DNA from: Morinoia aosen
Lineage: Eukaryota > Arthropoda > Malacostraca > Amphipoda > Talitridae
Direction: 5' to 3'
Length of the DNA stretch: 64,000 nt
NCBI GenBank assembly: GCA_030386875.1
Contig: CM059575.1
Location: forward strand, 52,916,859 to 52,980,858
This document shows, in pieces, positions 1 through 10,147 of this stretch. Below the pieces are notes generated by a model. That model saw nothing but the letters and a program-made list of their open reading frames with translations, made no database searches and was not told where the DNA came from. The position numbers were made by a program, and so were the translations under genes. Numbering within the stretch: position 1 is the first letter of the stretch; the number at the start of each line of letters is the position of its first letter.

Positions 1-1434
1 GGGCGTGGTCTCCACTCGACATCAGTCCTCGAGGGTGCAGTGGGGCATGAATTTTCAATTGTCGTTTCATCTGGATTGGTACACACCTCACTGAAAACTT
101 GAGCCTTTACTTTTGAAAAGAATGTGTTGAAATCCGTGGCTGTTGCCAAGGGATTTTCAAAATTACTTATGCGATCTAAATTTTCATATGGGGCTACCTC
201 ACTAATGATTTCCCAAATTCGCTTCGGGTTATTTTTAGCCGTTATCGGTGCCTGGTGGAAGTGAGTTTGTTTCGCTTCAGTGATTTTCTTTTGAAGAATT
301 TTTTCATGTTCTTTATATCTCTTGTATAAGGTACTGTTTGATCTATTGTTTTTGTACTCTCGCAAGTTAGCTTTCTTTATTCTGCTCATCTCTTTAACTT
401 CGTCAGTAATCCAAACAGTCCGTTTTGGCTTGGTTTTTTTGGTGACGTAAGGTGCACATTCGTCGAGAGCTGGTGTGAAGTTCTCGTTGAAGATTGACAC
501 TTGTATGTCAACATCGTCAGATTGCATCATTTTCTGGAATTCGGTAGACCTATCGAGTAGTTTTTCTTGAAATAGTTCTGCTGAATAGTGCCTTTTCGAG
601 CGATAGGTCATTAAGCGGTATTTTTGTCTTTCCTTCGCAATATTAATTTCACATTCTATAGAGTGGTGATCGGAAATAGAAGGAGATATTACTGTACTAA
701 GTATTGCGGTGGGATTATTTGTGATTGCTAGATCGAGGAGAGTTGCAGAGACTTTAGTGATGCGAGTCGGTTCTTTGACCATTTGTGATAAGCTTAGTTT
801 ATACAATAGTTTGCTTAGCTGATTATTTTTGTCCGTTAGGTCAACATTGAAATCTCCGAAAGCAAAGAATGATTTTTTTGCCTGAAGGATTTCTTTGAAG
901 GTTTCCTCAATGAAATCTAGTGTTAGATTTAGGGGAGACGATGGGTGCCGGTAAAGGCTGCCAATGATTATTGATTTGTGTTTATTTATTTGCACTTCTA
1001 ACCAAACCATTTCAATGCCTTCGCAAACTTTATTAACTAGTAGTGAAGATGTTGAGTACATTTCTTTCACAAAAATATAAGATCCACTGCCTCTGCTGGT
1101 TTTAGCGCCATCGTAGCGGTACAACACGTAATCAGGAATGTTAAAAAATGAACTTTGGGTACGTGAATCAAACCATGTTTCTGAGACACAAAATGTCAAT
1201 TTTTTCAGTGACCAACATTACTCTGATTTCATCCAATTTACCATTCAGGCTTCGAGCATTTACATGCTTGATGTTGATTTTACCTATATTAGCACTCTTT
1301 TTAAAGGTAGTGAAGTTACTATCTCGATGGGATCGTTCAGGGGATTTATGGATTTTGTCTAAGTTGCCCAGGGTGTTTGGCCCAGCATCTGCTATGTAAG
1401 AAAGTCTACTATTTGGCTGGGCAGCGGCACTCTG
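1..1434 (-). pseudogene. AP endonuclease region of OTU-LINE copy 1, decayed
   Basis: Minus-strand translation in the OTU frame continues into N-A-R-S-L-N-G-K-L-D-E and D-I-L-C, the start of an apurinic-type endonuclease, and further left keeps recognisable blocks collinear with copy 2 (G-D-F-N-V-D-L region near 850, S-D-H-H-S near 675, W-R-P-R-P at the window edge). Several in-frame stops lie around 1010-1160, and frame changes are likely. The family role is nicking target DNA to prime reverse transcription. No full-length product is possible from this copy. Confidence 0.7.
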
Positions 1435-1914
1435 TCAAGATGAGGTAACCCCGGTCTGATTTTTGCCTTGTGTGACAAGAGCACTGTAGTGATCGTTTTT
1501 ACGATGGAGCAGTAGTGGAGGGTTATTATTTGATAATTCTGAATTGGGAACGACTGATATTTTCCAAACACAATGATCCTGTTCATCCAGGACGAGAAGT
1601 TTTTGGCCTGTCACATTTGAAATGATTAGTGGTATAAGGTCTACAGCAGCTTGGTCAAAATGTTTTTCGTCAATGTAATTATCTATTAGGTTTTGCATGT
1701 CGCCACTGTTCTTGTCAAAAAACTTAGCATATGTGCTGTTGTTTGCTTTACTCTCTGTTTTGATTGCAGCCTTTAGGGAATTGTAATTCCATTTTGATGC
1801 TGGTTGTTTTGTAAGTAGATGAGCTACTGCGTGAAGGAGGCAGTGTCCATCGGCTTTGGTGGGAATCAGTTTTATGTTCCATGATCGTTTCAATTCATCC
1901 ATTGTGGAATTCAT
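1435..1914 (-). CDS. OTU-like cysteine protease domain, N-terminus of LINE ORF2
   Basis: 159 codons. Residues 22-25 are D-G-H-C followed by L-L-H-A-V, the OTU catalytic cysteine motif; near residue 145 lies D-H-Y-S-A-L, the expected catalytic histidine motif. Spacing and surrounding text match copy 2 (DGHC at residues 15-18, DHYSAL about 130 residues later). OTU-family proteases are deubiquitinases or processing proteases; the substrate here is unknown. In copy 2 the domain is fused directly to the endonuclease. In this copy a TGA after V-T-S-S separates it from the endonuclease, which continues in the same frame downstream. The start ATG overlaps the ORF1 stop (ATGA, 1911-1914). Confidence 0.75.
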   Translation of the reverse strand: MNSTMDELKRSWNIKLIPTKADGHCLLHAVAHLLTKQPASKWNYNSLKAAIKTESKANNSTYAKFFDKNSGDMQNLIDNYIDEKHFDQAAVDLIPLIISNVTGQKLLVLDEQDHCVWKISVVPNSELSNNNPPLLLHRKNDHYSALVTQGKNQTGVTSS

Positions 1915-3974
1915 GCGTTCACAAATGCGGCTGGAGACGTTTTTTTCGCACTTTTTAAATCATTAAGAGGTTCTGAGAGGTGCGGGGAATTTACGTTTTT
2001 CTGGCTCTGAATTCCCGTTCTGTGGTGATTTCTTGTATGGGGATTTGCAGAGAACTGAGAAATGCTCGTGTCAATTATATTTTTCTGGTGATGATTGTGC
2101 ACACAGTTGGGTAGTGGATTTTCCATCGATTGTCGACTGCAATTTTGCAGCGATTTCTCTCTTCCTGTTGATTTCACTGCTTCCGAGTATGTGATTGGAT
2201 ATTGATTTATACTCGTGTCTGAGAGGGGCTTTTCATCCTCTTCATCAGCATTGGACAGCAATGAAAACCTATTTTTTGTAGGCACTCCGCAATTGTTTGT
2301 GGCGGATGCCGGAGAGTGCTTGTTACATGAGGGCAAACATCAGGAGGAGAGGGGAGGAGAGGGTTTGTTATATGAAGGCAAACATCGGTCTATGCTGCTG
2401 GAGGTTTCACGTGGATAGGCGGTCAACTTAGAACAATCATTCAACTCATTTTGCTGTTTTGCATAATCATTAGAGTATTCAATTTCTTCATTCAGATCAT
2501 GGGAGTTTCTGACACAGGAGATAAAATGTGAAGTTAGTCTCAAAGGTGATTTTAGAGCAATTTGTTGAAGAAAATGATGCGTGTCTTCTCGCGTAACGGG
2601 CCAAGTGCGGACATTGTTGTAAGCTTCATTAACAGGACCGGTTTTTACATTTGCTCGCAGCGGAATCAGTTTAAGACCAATTTTTCTGCACAGGCTCGAT
2701 GCCATGTACAATTGCTGCCCACTGCAGGCGCTCACCACATAAATACAAGAAAAAAGATTCTTTGTCATGATCAAATTTTTTAACTTGTTGAGATTATGGG
2801 ACGAGAGGCTCAAGCCTTTGAAACTAATTATATAGTTCCTGAAAGGAGGTGCGCGTTCAATCTCATCATAAAGATCATTAAGACGTTCCGAAGTTATGGT
2901 CTGAATCCTGCATGCGCTATCAATGTCATCTCCGTTGATTTTTGTGAGACTATTGTCTCCAACGAGAAAAGTGTCCAGAGGGGATTTCGCATAATGATGG
3001 TTACTCGCAGCTACCACCGGCGTAAAATCATGAGCGCTGATACAATAATTTAAAGCAAAAAGCTGTTCTGTAATCATTTGAATATTCGATATAGTGGAAA
3101 AAATCGGAGCTGGGCTTGGGGGACAATTTTGTCTCAAAGCTTTATTGAGAAATGCAGCTGTAAGAGACAGCATGTTATTTATTTCGTGAATAGTTTGGGA
3201 GCTGGTCATTTGGAGAGGATGTAAGTACCCATCAAAAGCTTTAGCAGGTCTGTTTGTATTGTTCTCCACTGAAAATTTTAAGTTATCCTCGCAGTTTACG
3301 CTCTGAGGTACTTTACTGCCAGTGTCAGCTGCCGCGCATGCATTTTCAAACCTAACTCCACCGCCTGAAAGGCCTGCACACAATTTATCATTAAAATTAA
3401 AATTAAAATTACCCATTTTAGTCTCTGAATGGTTCCTCACATCGAAAATTTTATCGCGTTCCAACGTTGATGTCGGTGTCGTCGTCGTTGGTGAACAATT
3501 TTGAGCTTTCTCAGTGACGCAGGACAGGGGAGATGCCGCCATGACGCAATCGTTGGGACGAGACGAAGGAGCTAGCGGTGGTGCTGTGGCAGCTGGCGCC
3601 AGTGATGAGGTACAAGCAGCGCTTGGAAGATTTTCGTCAAAGACGGGCGACTCTGCTGCTAGATTCTCTGTCGGGCACCTCTCCGTCGATTCTCTGTCGG
3701 TCGGCACTGGTGATGTTTTGGGAATTGCGGTGCTTTCGTCGACGTCATACCGTTTCTCTGTCGGAGTTTTTGTAGTCATTGTGAGCGGCTTAGGCTTTTG
3801 AACGAGCGATTTTACACGCGAGAATTTTGGTGGATTTTGCTTTCGTTTTCTGAACGGTTCAGATATATTCCGCTTTTTGGGGTTTGAGTTTTCATGCGGC
3901 GCTGTTGTGACGGATGTTATTTCTCCAGATAGAGCTGCTTTCCGAGTAGCTGAGCGAGTTTCGTAATGAGACAT
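1911..3974 (-). pseudogene. ORF1 of OTU-LINE copy 1
   Basis: About 687 codons starting at the ATG at 3974 (M-S-H-Y-E-T-R-S), preferred over the upstream near-cognate start at 4019. The N-terminal half is low complexity: basic at first, then rich in Pro, Ser, Thr and Ala. The C-terminal part (about residues 250-530) looks globular. I see no CCHC zinc knuckle and no L1-like coiled coil, so this is not a standard gag-like ORF1, and I do not recognise the fold. One in-frame TGA at 2340-2342 lies inside an imperfect tandem duplication of about 46 bp (near 2321-2341 and 2367-2387), which probably created it. The frame ends in TGA overlapping the ORF2 ATG as ATGA. Role inferred only from position: RNA-binding partner of ORF2. 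Confidence 0.6.
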
Positions 3975-4092
3975 TGTGAAGTTGTATTGGATGAGTGAAT
4001 AAAGGTGAAGATAATTCAAAATTTTGTTTACTCTGTAGCTGTTCCGGAGTGAATAACGATCGTCTTGGGTAGAAGGGTAATCGTTTACACAT

Positions 4093-6123
4093 GAGTGAGG
4101 GCTAGCTTCTCATTTAGAATTTGAAACACCCAAAAATATTGCCATAAAAACATCACCTAAAAAACATCACCAGAACATAAGAAGATAGAGTTGCACTTAA
4201 ATGCTGGAGAAAGGAGGCGAGAAACTGGGAGAGTGTTGGTCGGCCGTGAATAATGACGAAAATGACGTTCAGACCTTTGCAGGTTGACACATTTTACTCA
4301 TTCAGTTTCTCAACGTTTCATAATTAAAAAATTTGTAATCCCTCTTTCACTTTTTATGTCACTATTCACCAAAGTTAACTGGTGGGTCACTATTTCACCA
4401 AAAGAAAGTTAATTTTGTTTATTCAGAGGAGGTTGAAAATTGAGTGATTAACTTTCGACAAGAAAGATAGCCATCATTGAAATATTTGCGAATGAGGGAT
4501 TGCATTGCTTGTTCGCATTTGAAAACGAAAAAGACCGCCTTTTAATGCCAGACGAAGAGAAGCCGCCCGTAAGATAGAGGGGGAGGAGTAGAGGAAAAGA
4601 GAAGGTGGAGTAGACAGAGACGGGGGGGGGGGGGGGGGGGAGGGCGGGGAGCAGGATGCTTGCGGAGATCCAGCTTGGCGTTTTTCGCTCGTCTGCTTTT
4701 GAAGAAACCAATACTATTTTTTCCATGTAAAGATTGCTATGGTGAGCTATCCAAAAGACGTCATATTGCTGAAAATTCGCCTTACGTTGTGGAATTATGT
4801 TCTAGCAGTGAACACAGATTTAAGTTAGCCACTATTACAGCGTGGCAATTCTCACAATGAGAGGGTAGGCTGGGGGGAGGAAGGGGTGCGGGCGCAGACT
4901 TGGTGTAGCTGAGCCCTCATAGAGCTCTATTGTTTCAGGGTTTCACATTTTATTCACTCATTTTGCGACCTTCAACATTTACAGAAAATATTTTCTCTAA
5001 ATCACTTTTTACGTCACTGTTTTACCAAAAGTTCTCAATAAAAGGACAGAATTACTTACTGGTAAAGTAATTTGAACACAATTTTGAGGATTAAAGGTAA
5101 AAATTGAGCGTCATAGACACTCAACATAGTTTTTTTGCAATAACTGATAAAATAACAAAAAATGTCTCACTGTGTTTTATGTTTGTCTTCACAAAATTCA
5201 AAATTGCTAGTGCATCGGGCCTTTTTTTGTTTTCATGCTGGTATTCGTGGTACGTTTGTTCTATATGCGGAAGAGGGAGGAGCAGGTGTTGCGGTTGACC
5301 AGGGAGGGAGGCTACACCGAGGGTCGCTACACAGACTTCGAGTGGAGACAAAGTTTACAGAAAGCACCAGACTGTTTTTGCACGATTAAATTGGTCACAA
5401 ATGATTGTACTTGATTACTGTTTTTCACTTTTGCGATTCAATGAGGTAGAAAGCACATTCACAGATACTCAGTTCGAGTTTGGGGTTTTGGGAAAGTTTT
5501 GTTCCCTTACATTTTGAAATGTTTGACGCCGCGTTTACGAGGAGCGTCAGTTCACCTCCGCACTCTACGCACTCCAGTGCCCCACATTATACATTGCAAT
5601 ATATAAGTAAAAAATTTTAACAATATCTAATTAAAATTATATTTAATAACTAAAAAGTTGGGGTTGCGTCGCAACTTTTTTTGTGGTGTTGCAGTCGCGG
5701 TTGCACCGCAACATTTTAAAAGTTGCGTGCTCAACACTGACTATGACCACACATGCTCTCTATAGTCTCAAGTGCAACTGATATTGTTGACTGGCAGTGC
5801 ACGCCACCAATATTTAGCATGCTGAATGTTACCGCTTCTTACTGTGAGCGTGGCAATAAGGGTCATTTTGCATTGCTGTGGGCGGAGCTTATTCGACTGG
5901 CGGGATGGAGCGACGGTGTGGAGTGCGAAGACACCGTCAATGTAAAAGGGCCTAAGTTGTTGTTCACGTTCACATTCCTCAAATGGAATTTAATACACAA
6001 TATTATGATATCGATGTGATATTGTTGAATATCTGCTCGTAAAATCTTCTTTCATTACATGCAATCGAAAATTCAGCTGGATTTTATTTCTAAACTATAC
6101 TAACATACAGCAGCCATGATCAG
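4093..6123. other. Non-coding spacer with a diverged ~660-bp direct repeat
   Basis: No gene seen. Two blocks resemble each other about 660 bp apart: around 4260-4450 and 4920-5130, both with a 'cactttttaygtcact' stretch followed by 'accaaa', then AT-rich sequence, then a G/A-rich block. A run of 19 G lies at 4622-4640. Around 5660-5720 there are short GTTGC/GCAAC palindromes. An open frame at 5753-6019 has no recognisable motif. Confidence 0.5.
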
Positions 6124-7158
6124 TTAATTAATGATTTGAGAGAATTATATACAATTGCCTTGGCTGACACTGTATGTAAGTTATTTTGTGGTGTTTTGAA
6201 TGATAGAATAAAACATTTAGTAGAAGAACTAGGAGTCCTAGGTGAAGAACAGAATGGGTTTACGCAAGATAGACGTGGTGAGGATAATCTGTTTGTTGTG
6301 AGTGAAATAATTGAGCGAATGAGGAAGGATGATAAGAAGCTATATTTAGCATTCCTGGATATTGAGAAAGCGTATGACAGAATGGTTCGGGTTAGGCTGT
6401 TTGAAATTTTGAGAAAAGTTGGATTTAGCAGAAAAATAGTGAACATTGTGCAAAGTCTGTATGAGAACACAAGTGCTATCTACAGGTTAGGAAATTTGTA
6501 AACAGGGCAAGTGAGGAGTATTAGGGAAGTGAGACAGGGCTGTACTCTGTCTCCCCTGTTGTGTGGATTGTACACATAAGAATTAGCAGTTCGACTGAGA
6601 ATGAGTGGCTTAGGACTGAAAGATGGTAATGAAAGACTGAGTTGTTTGTTGTATGCTGATGATGTGGTTGTGGTTAGTGAATGTGGACATAAACTACAAA
6701 GGATGCTTGACATTGTGAATGGATATAGTACAGATTTCAAGATAAACTTTGGTGCTGATAAAAGTAAGGTTATGGTTATAAATAGCGATGAGACTGATAA
6801 AGACACTGTGGAATACTGGAGAAATCAGAATAGGTAGAACAAAAGAATACAAATATCTAGGTTGTATGATAAGTGAAGATGGATGCACTAGAACTAAGGG
6901 TGAGAAAGTGGCAAAAGCAATACAGTGGAGTGAACGGTTAAGTAGTGTGGCCAGATACAGAGCAAACAAGTATGAATGTGTGAGAGGAATGTGGAAGTAT
7001 GTTGCTGTACCTAGTGTCATGTATGGTATGAGTGTTCTTGCTTGGAATGGAAGTGTCCTTGAAAAGCTGGATGTGATACAAAATAAGGTAGGACGTTTAG
7101 CATTGGGTGTTTCAAAATGGACAGCCAATGAAGCCATTAGAGGTGACCTAGGGTGGAG
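6124..7158 (+). pseudogene. Reverse transcriptase (palm and thumb) of LINE E
   Basis: Encodes RNA-directed DNA polymerase motifs in order: fingers (about 6136-6300), motif A (L-D-I-E-K-A-Y-D), motif B (R-Q-G-C-T-L-S-P) and motif C (Y-A-D-D), then a thumb with K-Y-L-G-C near 6855. Catalytic aspartates are present. Two TAA codons and one frameshift disrupt it. The upstream endonuclease is missing, as expected of 5' truncation during target-primed reverse transcription. Confidence 0.75.
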
Positions 7159-7190
7159 TGTGGTGGTATGAACACACACCACCACAACCT

Positions 7191-7296
7191 TCGCACGCTT
7201 CAATACACCGCGCGGTCCGACGTGAAAGTAAACAGGCGTTCCCTCGCACGCTTCAATACACCGCGCGGTCCGACGTGAAAGTAAACAGGCGTTCCC
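7191..7296 (+). repeat. 53-bp unit, two perfect tandem copies, inside solo LTR
   Basis: Units at 7191-7243 and 7244-7296 are identical by eye ('tcgcacgcttcaatacaccg...'). They lie in the upstream part of the LTR, where enhancer or promoter elements would be expected. The identity suggests a recent duplication. Confidence 0.9.
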
Positions 7297-7544
7297 GCCA
7301 ATCAGAGACCCGGACGGGTAGAGTCAACCTCCAGCGAGGCCTATATAAACAGCCGCGCAGCCAGCGGAGCTCAGTACACTCGCAGCGTCCCTGGTGTTTA
7401 CAACAAAGTCTCGACGCTCAGCAAGCACCACCTCTGCTACCGTCACCGCCTCCTCGACAGCCAGCCGCCACGTCTGGTGGCTGGCTAGTCGCACCAGTTC
7501 CCCGCTACCTCCTCTGGTACTCCTTGGTCAAGACCCTCGGACAG

Positions 7545-7742
7545 CAGCAGCCTCACCGGTCTGCTCTCGCCCCTCAACCACGCAGCGTCTCCCCGACAAC
7601 CGTCGGTCCGCAGCAGCCTCACCGGTCTGCTCTCGCCCCTCAACCACGCAGCGTTTCCCCGACAACCGTCGGTCCGCAGCAGCCTCACCGGTCTGCTCTC
7701 GCCCCTCAACCACGCAGCGTCTCCCCGACAACCGTCGGTCCG
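7545..7742 (+). repeat. 66-bp unit, three tandem copies, inside solo LTR
   Basis: Units start at 7545, 7611 and 7677 and differ by about one base ('cagcagcctcaccggtctgc...'). The period is a multiple of three, which produces long meaningless open frames on both strands; I do not call these genes. Confidence 0.9.
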
Positions 7743-7968
7743 CCAAGACGTCATCTGTCACTGTATTACTCGACTGTAATATTCCCTTGTGCCATTATTG
7801 TCGGCGATCTTCATAATAATACGGCGTTTATTCCAGTTGTGTTTTCCTCACCTTGCCGGTTCGTTTGCATCTCAGGCACTCACTTCGGGCATAGATACCA
7901 CAAAGTCTAAAGATATTTACATAGTCTGCCCGGAGTGTAAAGCAGCCTGAGGGAGAACACCACAGGAG

Positions 7969-8504
7969 CTTATTTTCAGAAAGAGTGATGAAAGCTGTAC
8001 TGAATTACAAGGTAAGGATTGAGAGAATGCAGAATAGCAGGTGGGTCAAGCAAATTTTTGATTGGAATCTGAGTGTATGCTATTGGGAGAAAATATGTTG
8101 GGGGCATGCAAGGAAACTCGGTATGCAAAAAATTATTCATGTTAGAATTGGGAGACCTGTGAATGACTGGAGTTTAATAAATGCTAGTGGTGAAGGGTCT
8201 GAGTGGGACTGCAAGACGTGGAAAAAGAGATTGAGAGGTGAACAAAAGAGTATGGATTGAATAAGTGGAAGCTTAGCATGACGCGAAAGACTACACTTAA
8301 CTGGTATTTGCAAAAGAAAGTACCTAACTGTGAGATGTTCTATGATGGTTGTTATGGAAGTCAACTCTTGTTTGCTGTGAGTGTAAGTCATCGAGCGTGA
8401 ATAAGCGTACATGGAGGTGGAATGAGAATAATAATACGCTATGTCAGCAGTGTGATAGGGGGGTGGAGGAAACAATTGAGTATTTTGTGCTGGAGTGAAG
8501 TAAG

Positions 8505-8590
<86 letters not shown>

Positions 8591-8690
8591 ATGAATGTGT
8601 TTTTTGTGCAGTATGGAGAGAATGAGTGGTATGCCAGATGTGCTGAAGACGATTATGGTATGCGCTGTATATTGTTGGTCTAGATCCGGA
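7969..8690 (+). pseudogene. C-terminal region of LINE E, with embedded (GA)n
   Basis: Continues the frame left at 7158: conserved-looking LINE C-terminus (G-H-A-R-K-L-G near 8101-8121), ending its first open stretch at 8258-8260. A second stretch near 8418-8500 reads C-Q-Q-C...E-E-T-I-E-Y-F...E-C, a Cys-rich segment common at LINE C-termini. The (GA)n microsatellite sits inside this segment; downstream coding-like text resumes at about 8587-8690. Confidence 0.6.
8508..8586. repeat. (GA)n microsatellite, 79 bp
   Basis: Pure GA dinucleotide run. It replaces codons for alternating Arg and Glu in the LINE E C-terminus and is the source of the low-complexity frames in both directions here. Confidence 0.95.
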
Positions 8691-9159
8691 GTGTAATTTG
8701 AGTATCATTTAAGCTATGAAAGTTTTTCTTAGGCGTGCCTGGAGTGAAAGATAGTGACTGGAATGGGCCAGTCATGTAGAGTGGACTGTAATGACCCACC
8801 ATGCACTGAGATGGTGTCTTGACGTACTGGTTATCCCAGTGATGCCGTCTTATGGCTGTTTGTGACGAGGATAGGTGGATCCTGAGTAGTTTAGTGGACA
8901 AGTCTGGTACACAGGCGGTGAACTTTTTTGTGTGAGTATTGAGGAGGGAATTGTAGGCCGTTACAAAGGCTTCGACACTGTCGGCCCTCAATTTCAAGTT
9001 CAAGTTCAAGTTCAACACCCCTTAATGCACAAACGCAGTTGGACGTGAAAGTATTCCCCATTAAATATTTATTCGCAGTTTTCCTGTTACAATACACCTT
9101 TTTTGTTTGATCATTTAATTAATACGGCTGTAGCCCCTATAGAGGCCATCATAATTTCT
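8691..9159. other. Unassigned spacer
   Basis: No gene recognised. A short (ttcaag)n run lies at about 8991-9015. Open frames on the minus strand (8680-9018 and 8891-9097) are low complexity and show no known motif. Confidence 0.4.
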
Positions 9160-9300
9160 TGATTTGTGGAAAATTTCCATTATTAAAACCTTTCACAGGT
9201 CTGGTGATATCAATACAGCATCAACCTACAGACCAATAGTTTTTTACATGCTATGTCAAAAATGTTTGGAAAAAGCATTAGACTTATTTAATCGAAGGGC
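9160..9300 (+). pseudogene. Short LINE RT fragment
   Basis: Plus-strand translation near 9168-9290 gives K-I-S-I-I-K...S-G-D-I-N-T-A-S-T-Y-R-P-I, the conserved finger block of CR1/Jockey-group reverse transcriptases, then K-C-L-E-K-A-L. About 45 residues survive and the rest is absent. It lies just left of the Gypsy 5' LTR. 9300-9569 holds AT-rich sequence in which I see nothing. Confidence 0.65.
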
Positions 9301-9569
9301 CAAAAAATATTTCATGCTTCTATACTATAAGTTTTTTATAGTAATGAATTAATACTAAATTCTTTAGTTTAATAATCAATCTTTACGATTAATGTGATTA
9401 ACATAATTAGCTTATCATACATAGTCCTCTGACGAGCACGTTTTCCCATATCGGAAACACTAGCATAACAAATTATTCCTCAGTAAAGAGAATTGTTCTA
9501 CCGCGTCATACTTCGCGTTGTCCTAGTACTCCAGTAAAATTTAATTTTTGCCTAATAAAAAATGAAGTA

Positions 9570-10147
9570 TGTTGTTGTCTCAACAAACCGTTCGCTTGTG
9601 CACCCCCACACAAGCCTCAAGGCACCACATAATCATCAACAAATAGGGACCCGCACTCAGCGCGTTACCAGTTCAACAGGCACTAAATAAGAAGGTGTAG
9701 AACAAGCAGAGCCAGTCATCTCATCACGACTCCAATATTCACAACCTTCACCGAAGCCGCTCCGTCAGCAGCAGTCTCAACAGCCTCTACCAGTCTTCTA
9801 ACCGCAGCTCCAATCTTCCCACCACGCAGCACCATAGACGCACCGACAGCTACAGTCTCAACTGCCTCTACCGCCGCTTCGCACTCAATAGGCCCTCTAC
9901 CGCCATCCGTGCTGCCACTTCACATCGCCTGATGGTGGTCCAAGACGTATCTTGGTGCATTTTTGACTGTCAGAAATATTTTCCTCGTGTACCGTTATTG
10001 TCGGCGATATTCATAATAGCATGGCACTTACCGGTCGGATTCGTTAGTACCTCAGGCACTCGCTTCAGGCATTGAAATTCATAGTCCTTAGATATTCACA
10101 GTCGAGATCTGCCAGGAGCGTAAAGTAGCCTGAGGGAGAACACTACA
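9570..10147 (+). repeat. 5' LTR of the Gypsy fossil
   Basis: 578 bp, starting TGTTGTTGTCTCAAC and ending CACTACA. Start and end align with the 3' LTR start at 42101 and end at 49833, and the 3' third aligns with the solo LTR at 7159-7964. Confidence 0.85.

Larger units (their letters stand above)
1..4092 (-). mobile_element. OTU-domain LINE, copy 1 (3' part beyond window)
   Basis: Non-LTR retrotransposon read on the minus strand, running off the left window edge just before the reverse transcriptase. In transcription order it shows a long ORF1 (3974 to 1911), then ORF2 starting at 1914 with an OTU cysteine-protease-like domain followed by an AP-type endonuclease. The endonuclease and linker align motif by motif with copy 2 at 22.3-25.8 kb; the first bases of the window encode the W-R-P-R-P stretch that sits just ahead of the RT in copy 2. 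The 5' end is uncertain: coding ends near 3974-4019 and I see no clear target-site duplication. The endonuclease part is decayed, so this copy is dead. Confidence 0.8.
7159..7964 (+). mobile_element. Solo LTR of the Ty3/Gypsy family
   Basis: 806 bp starting TGTGGTGG and ending ACCACA, flanked by a perfect 4-bp target-site duplication GGAG (7155-7158 and 7965-7968). The 3' third matches the LTRs of the fossil Gypsy element at 9570-10147 and 42101-49833 (shared 'attattgtcggcgat', 'ttattccagttgtgtttt', 'cctgagggagaacac'). No internal region is present, so it arose by LTR-LTR recombination. It carries two internal tandem arrays, listed separately. Confidence 0.9.
6124..8690 (+). mobile_element. 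LINE fragment E, RT to C-terminus, interrupted by solo LTR
   Basis: 5'-truncated non-LTR element of unresolved clade. It starts within the RT fingers and runs through the palm, thumb and a C-terminal Cys-rich segment to about 8690. RT signs: Q-N-G-F at about 6250, F-L-D-I-E-K-A-Y-D near 6352-6378, R-Q-G-C-T-L-S-P near 6530-6555, L-L-Y-A-D-D near 6648-6663. The C-terminal part after the LTR contains a C-x2-C...E-C arrangement near 8435-8495. Defects: two in-frame TAA in the RT (near 6499 and 6577) and a frameshift near 6790-6800, besides the solo LTR. The LTR plus its 4-bp duplication is 810 bp, a multiple of three, so the frame resumes unchanged after it. Confidence 0.75.

Noticed and set aside
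5753-6019. 88-codon gene
   Set aside because: No motif, no support from context; ordinary chance length in this composition.
7191-7742. CRISPR-like array
   Set aside because: Repeats are contiguous tandem units with no unique spacers, inside a eukaryotic LTR.
7394-7910. Several overlapping open frames of 77-250 codons
   Set aside because: Shadows of the 66-bp and 53-bp tandem repeats inside the solo LTR; periods or base composition keep frames open.
8137-8625. Long Leu-Ser and Arg-Glu open frames
   Set aside because: Both are produced by the (GA)n microsatellite.
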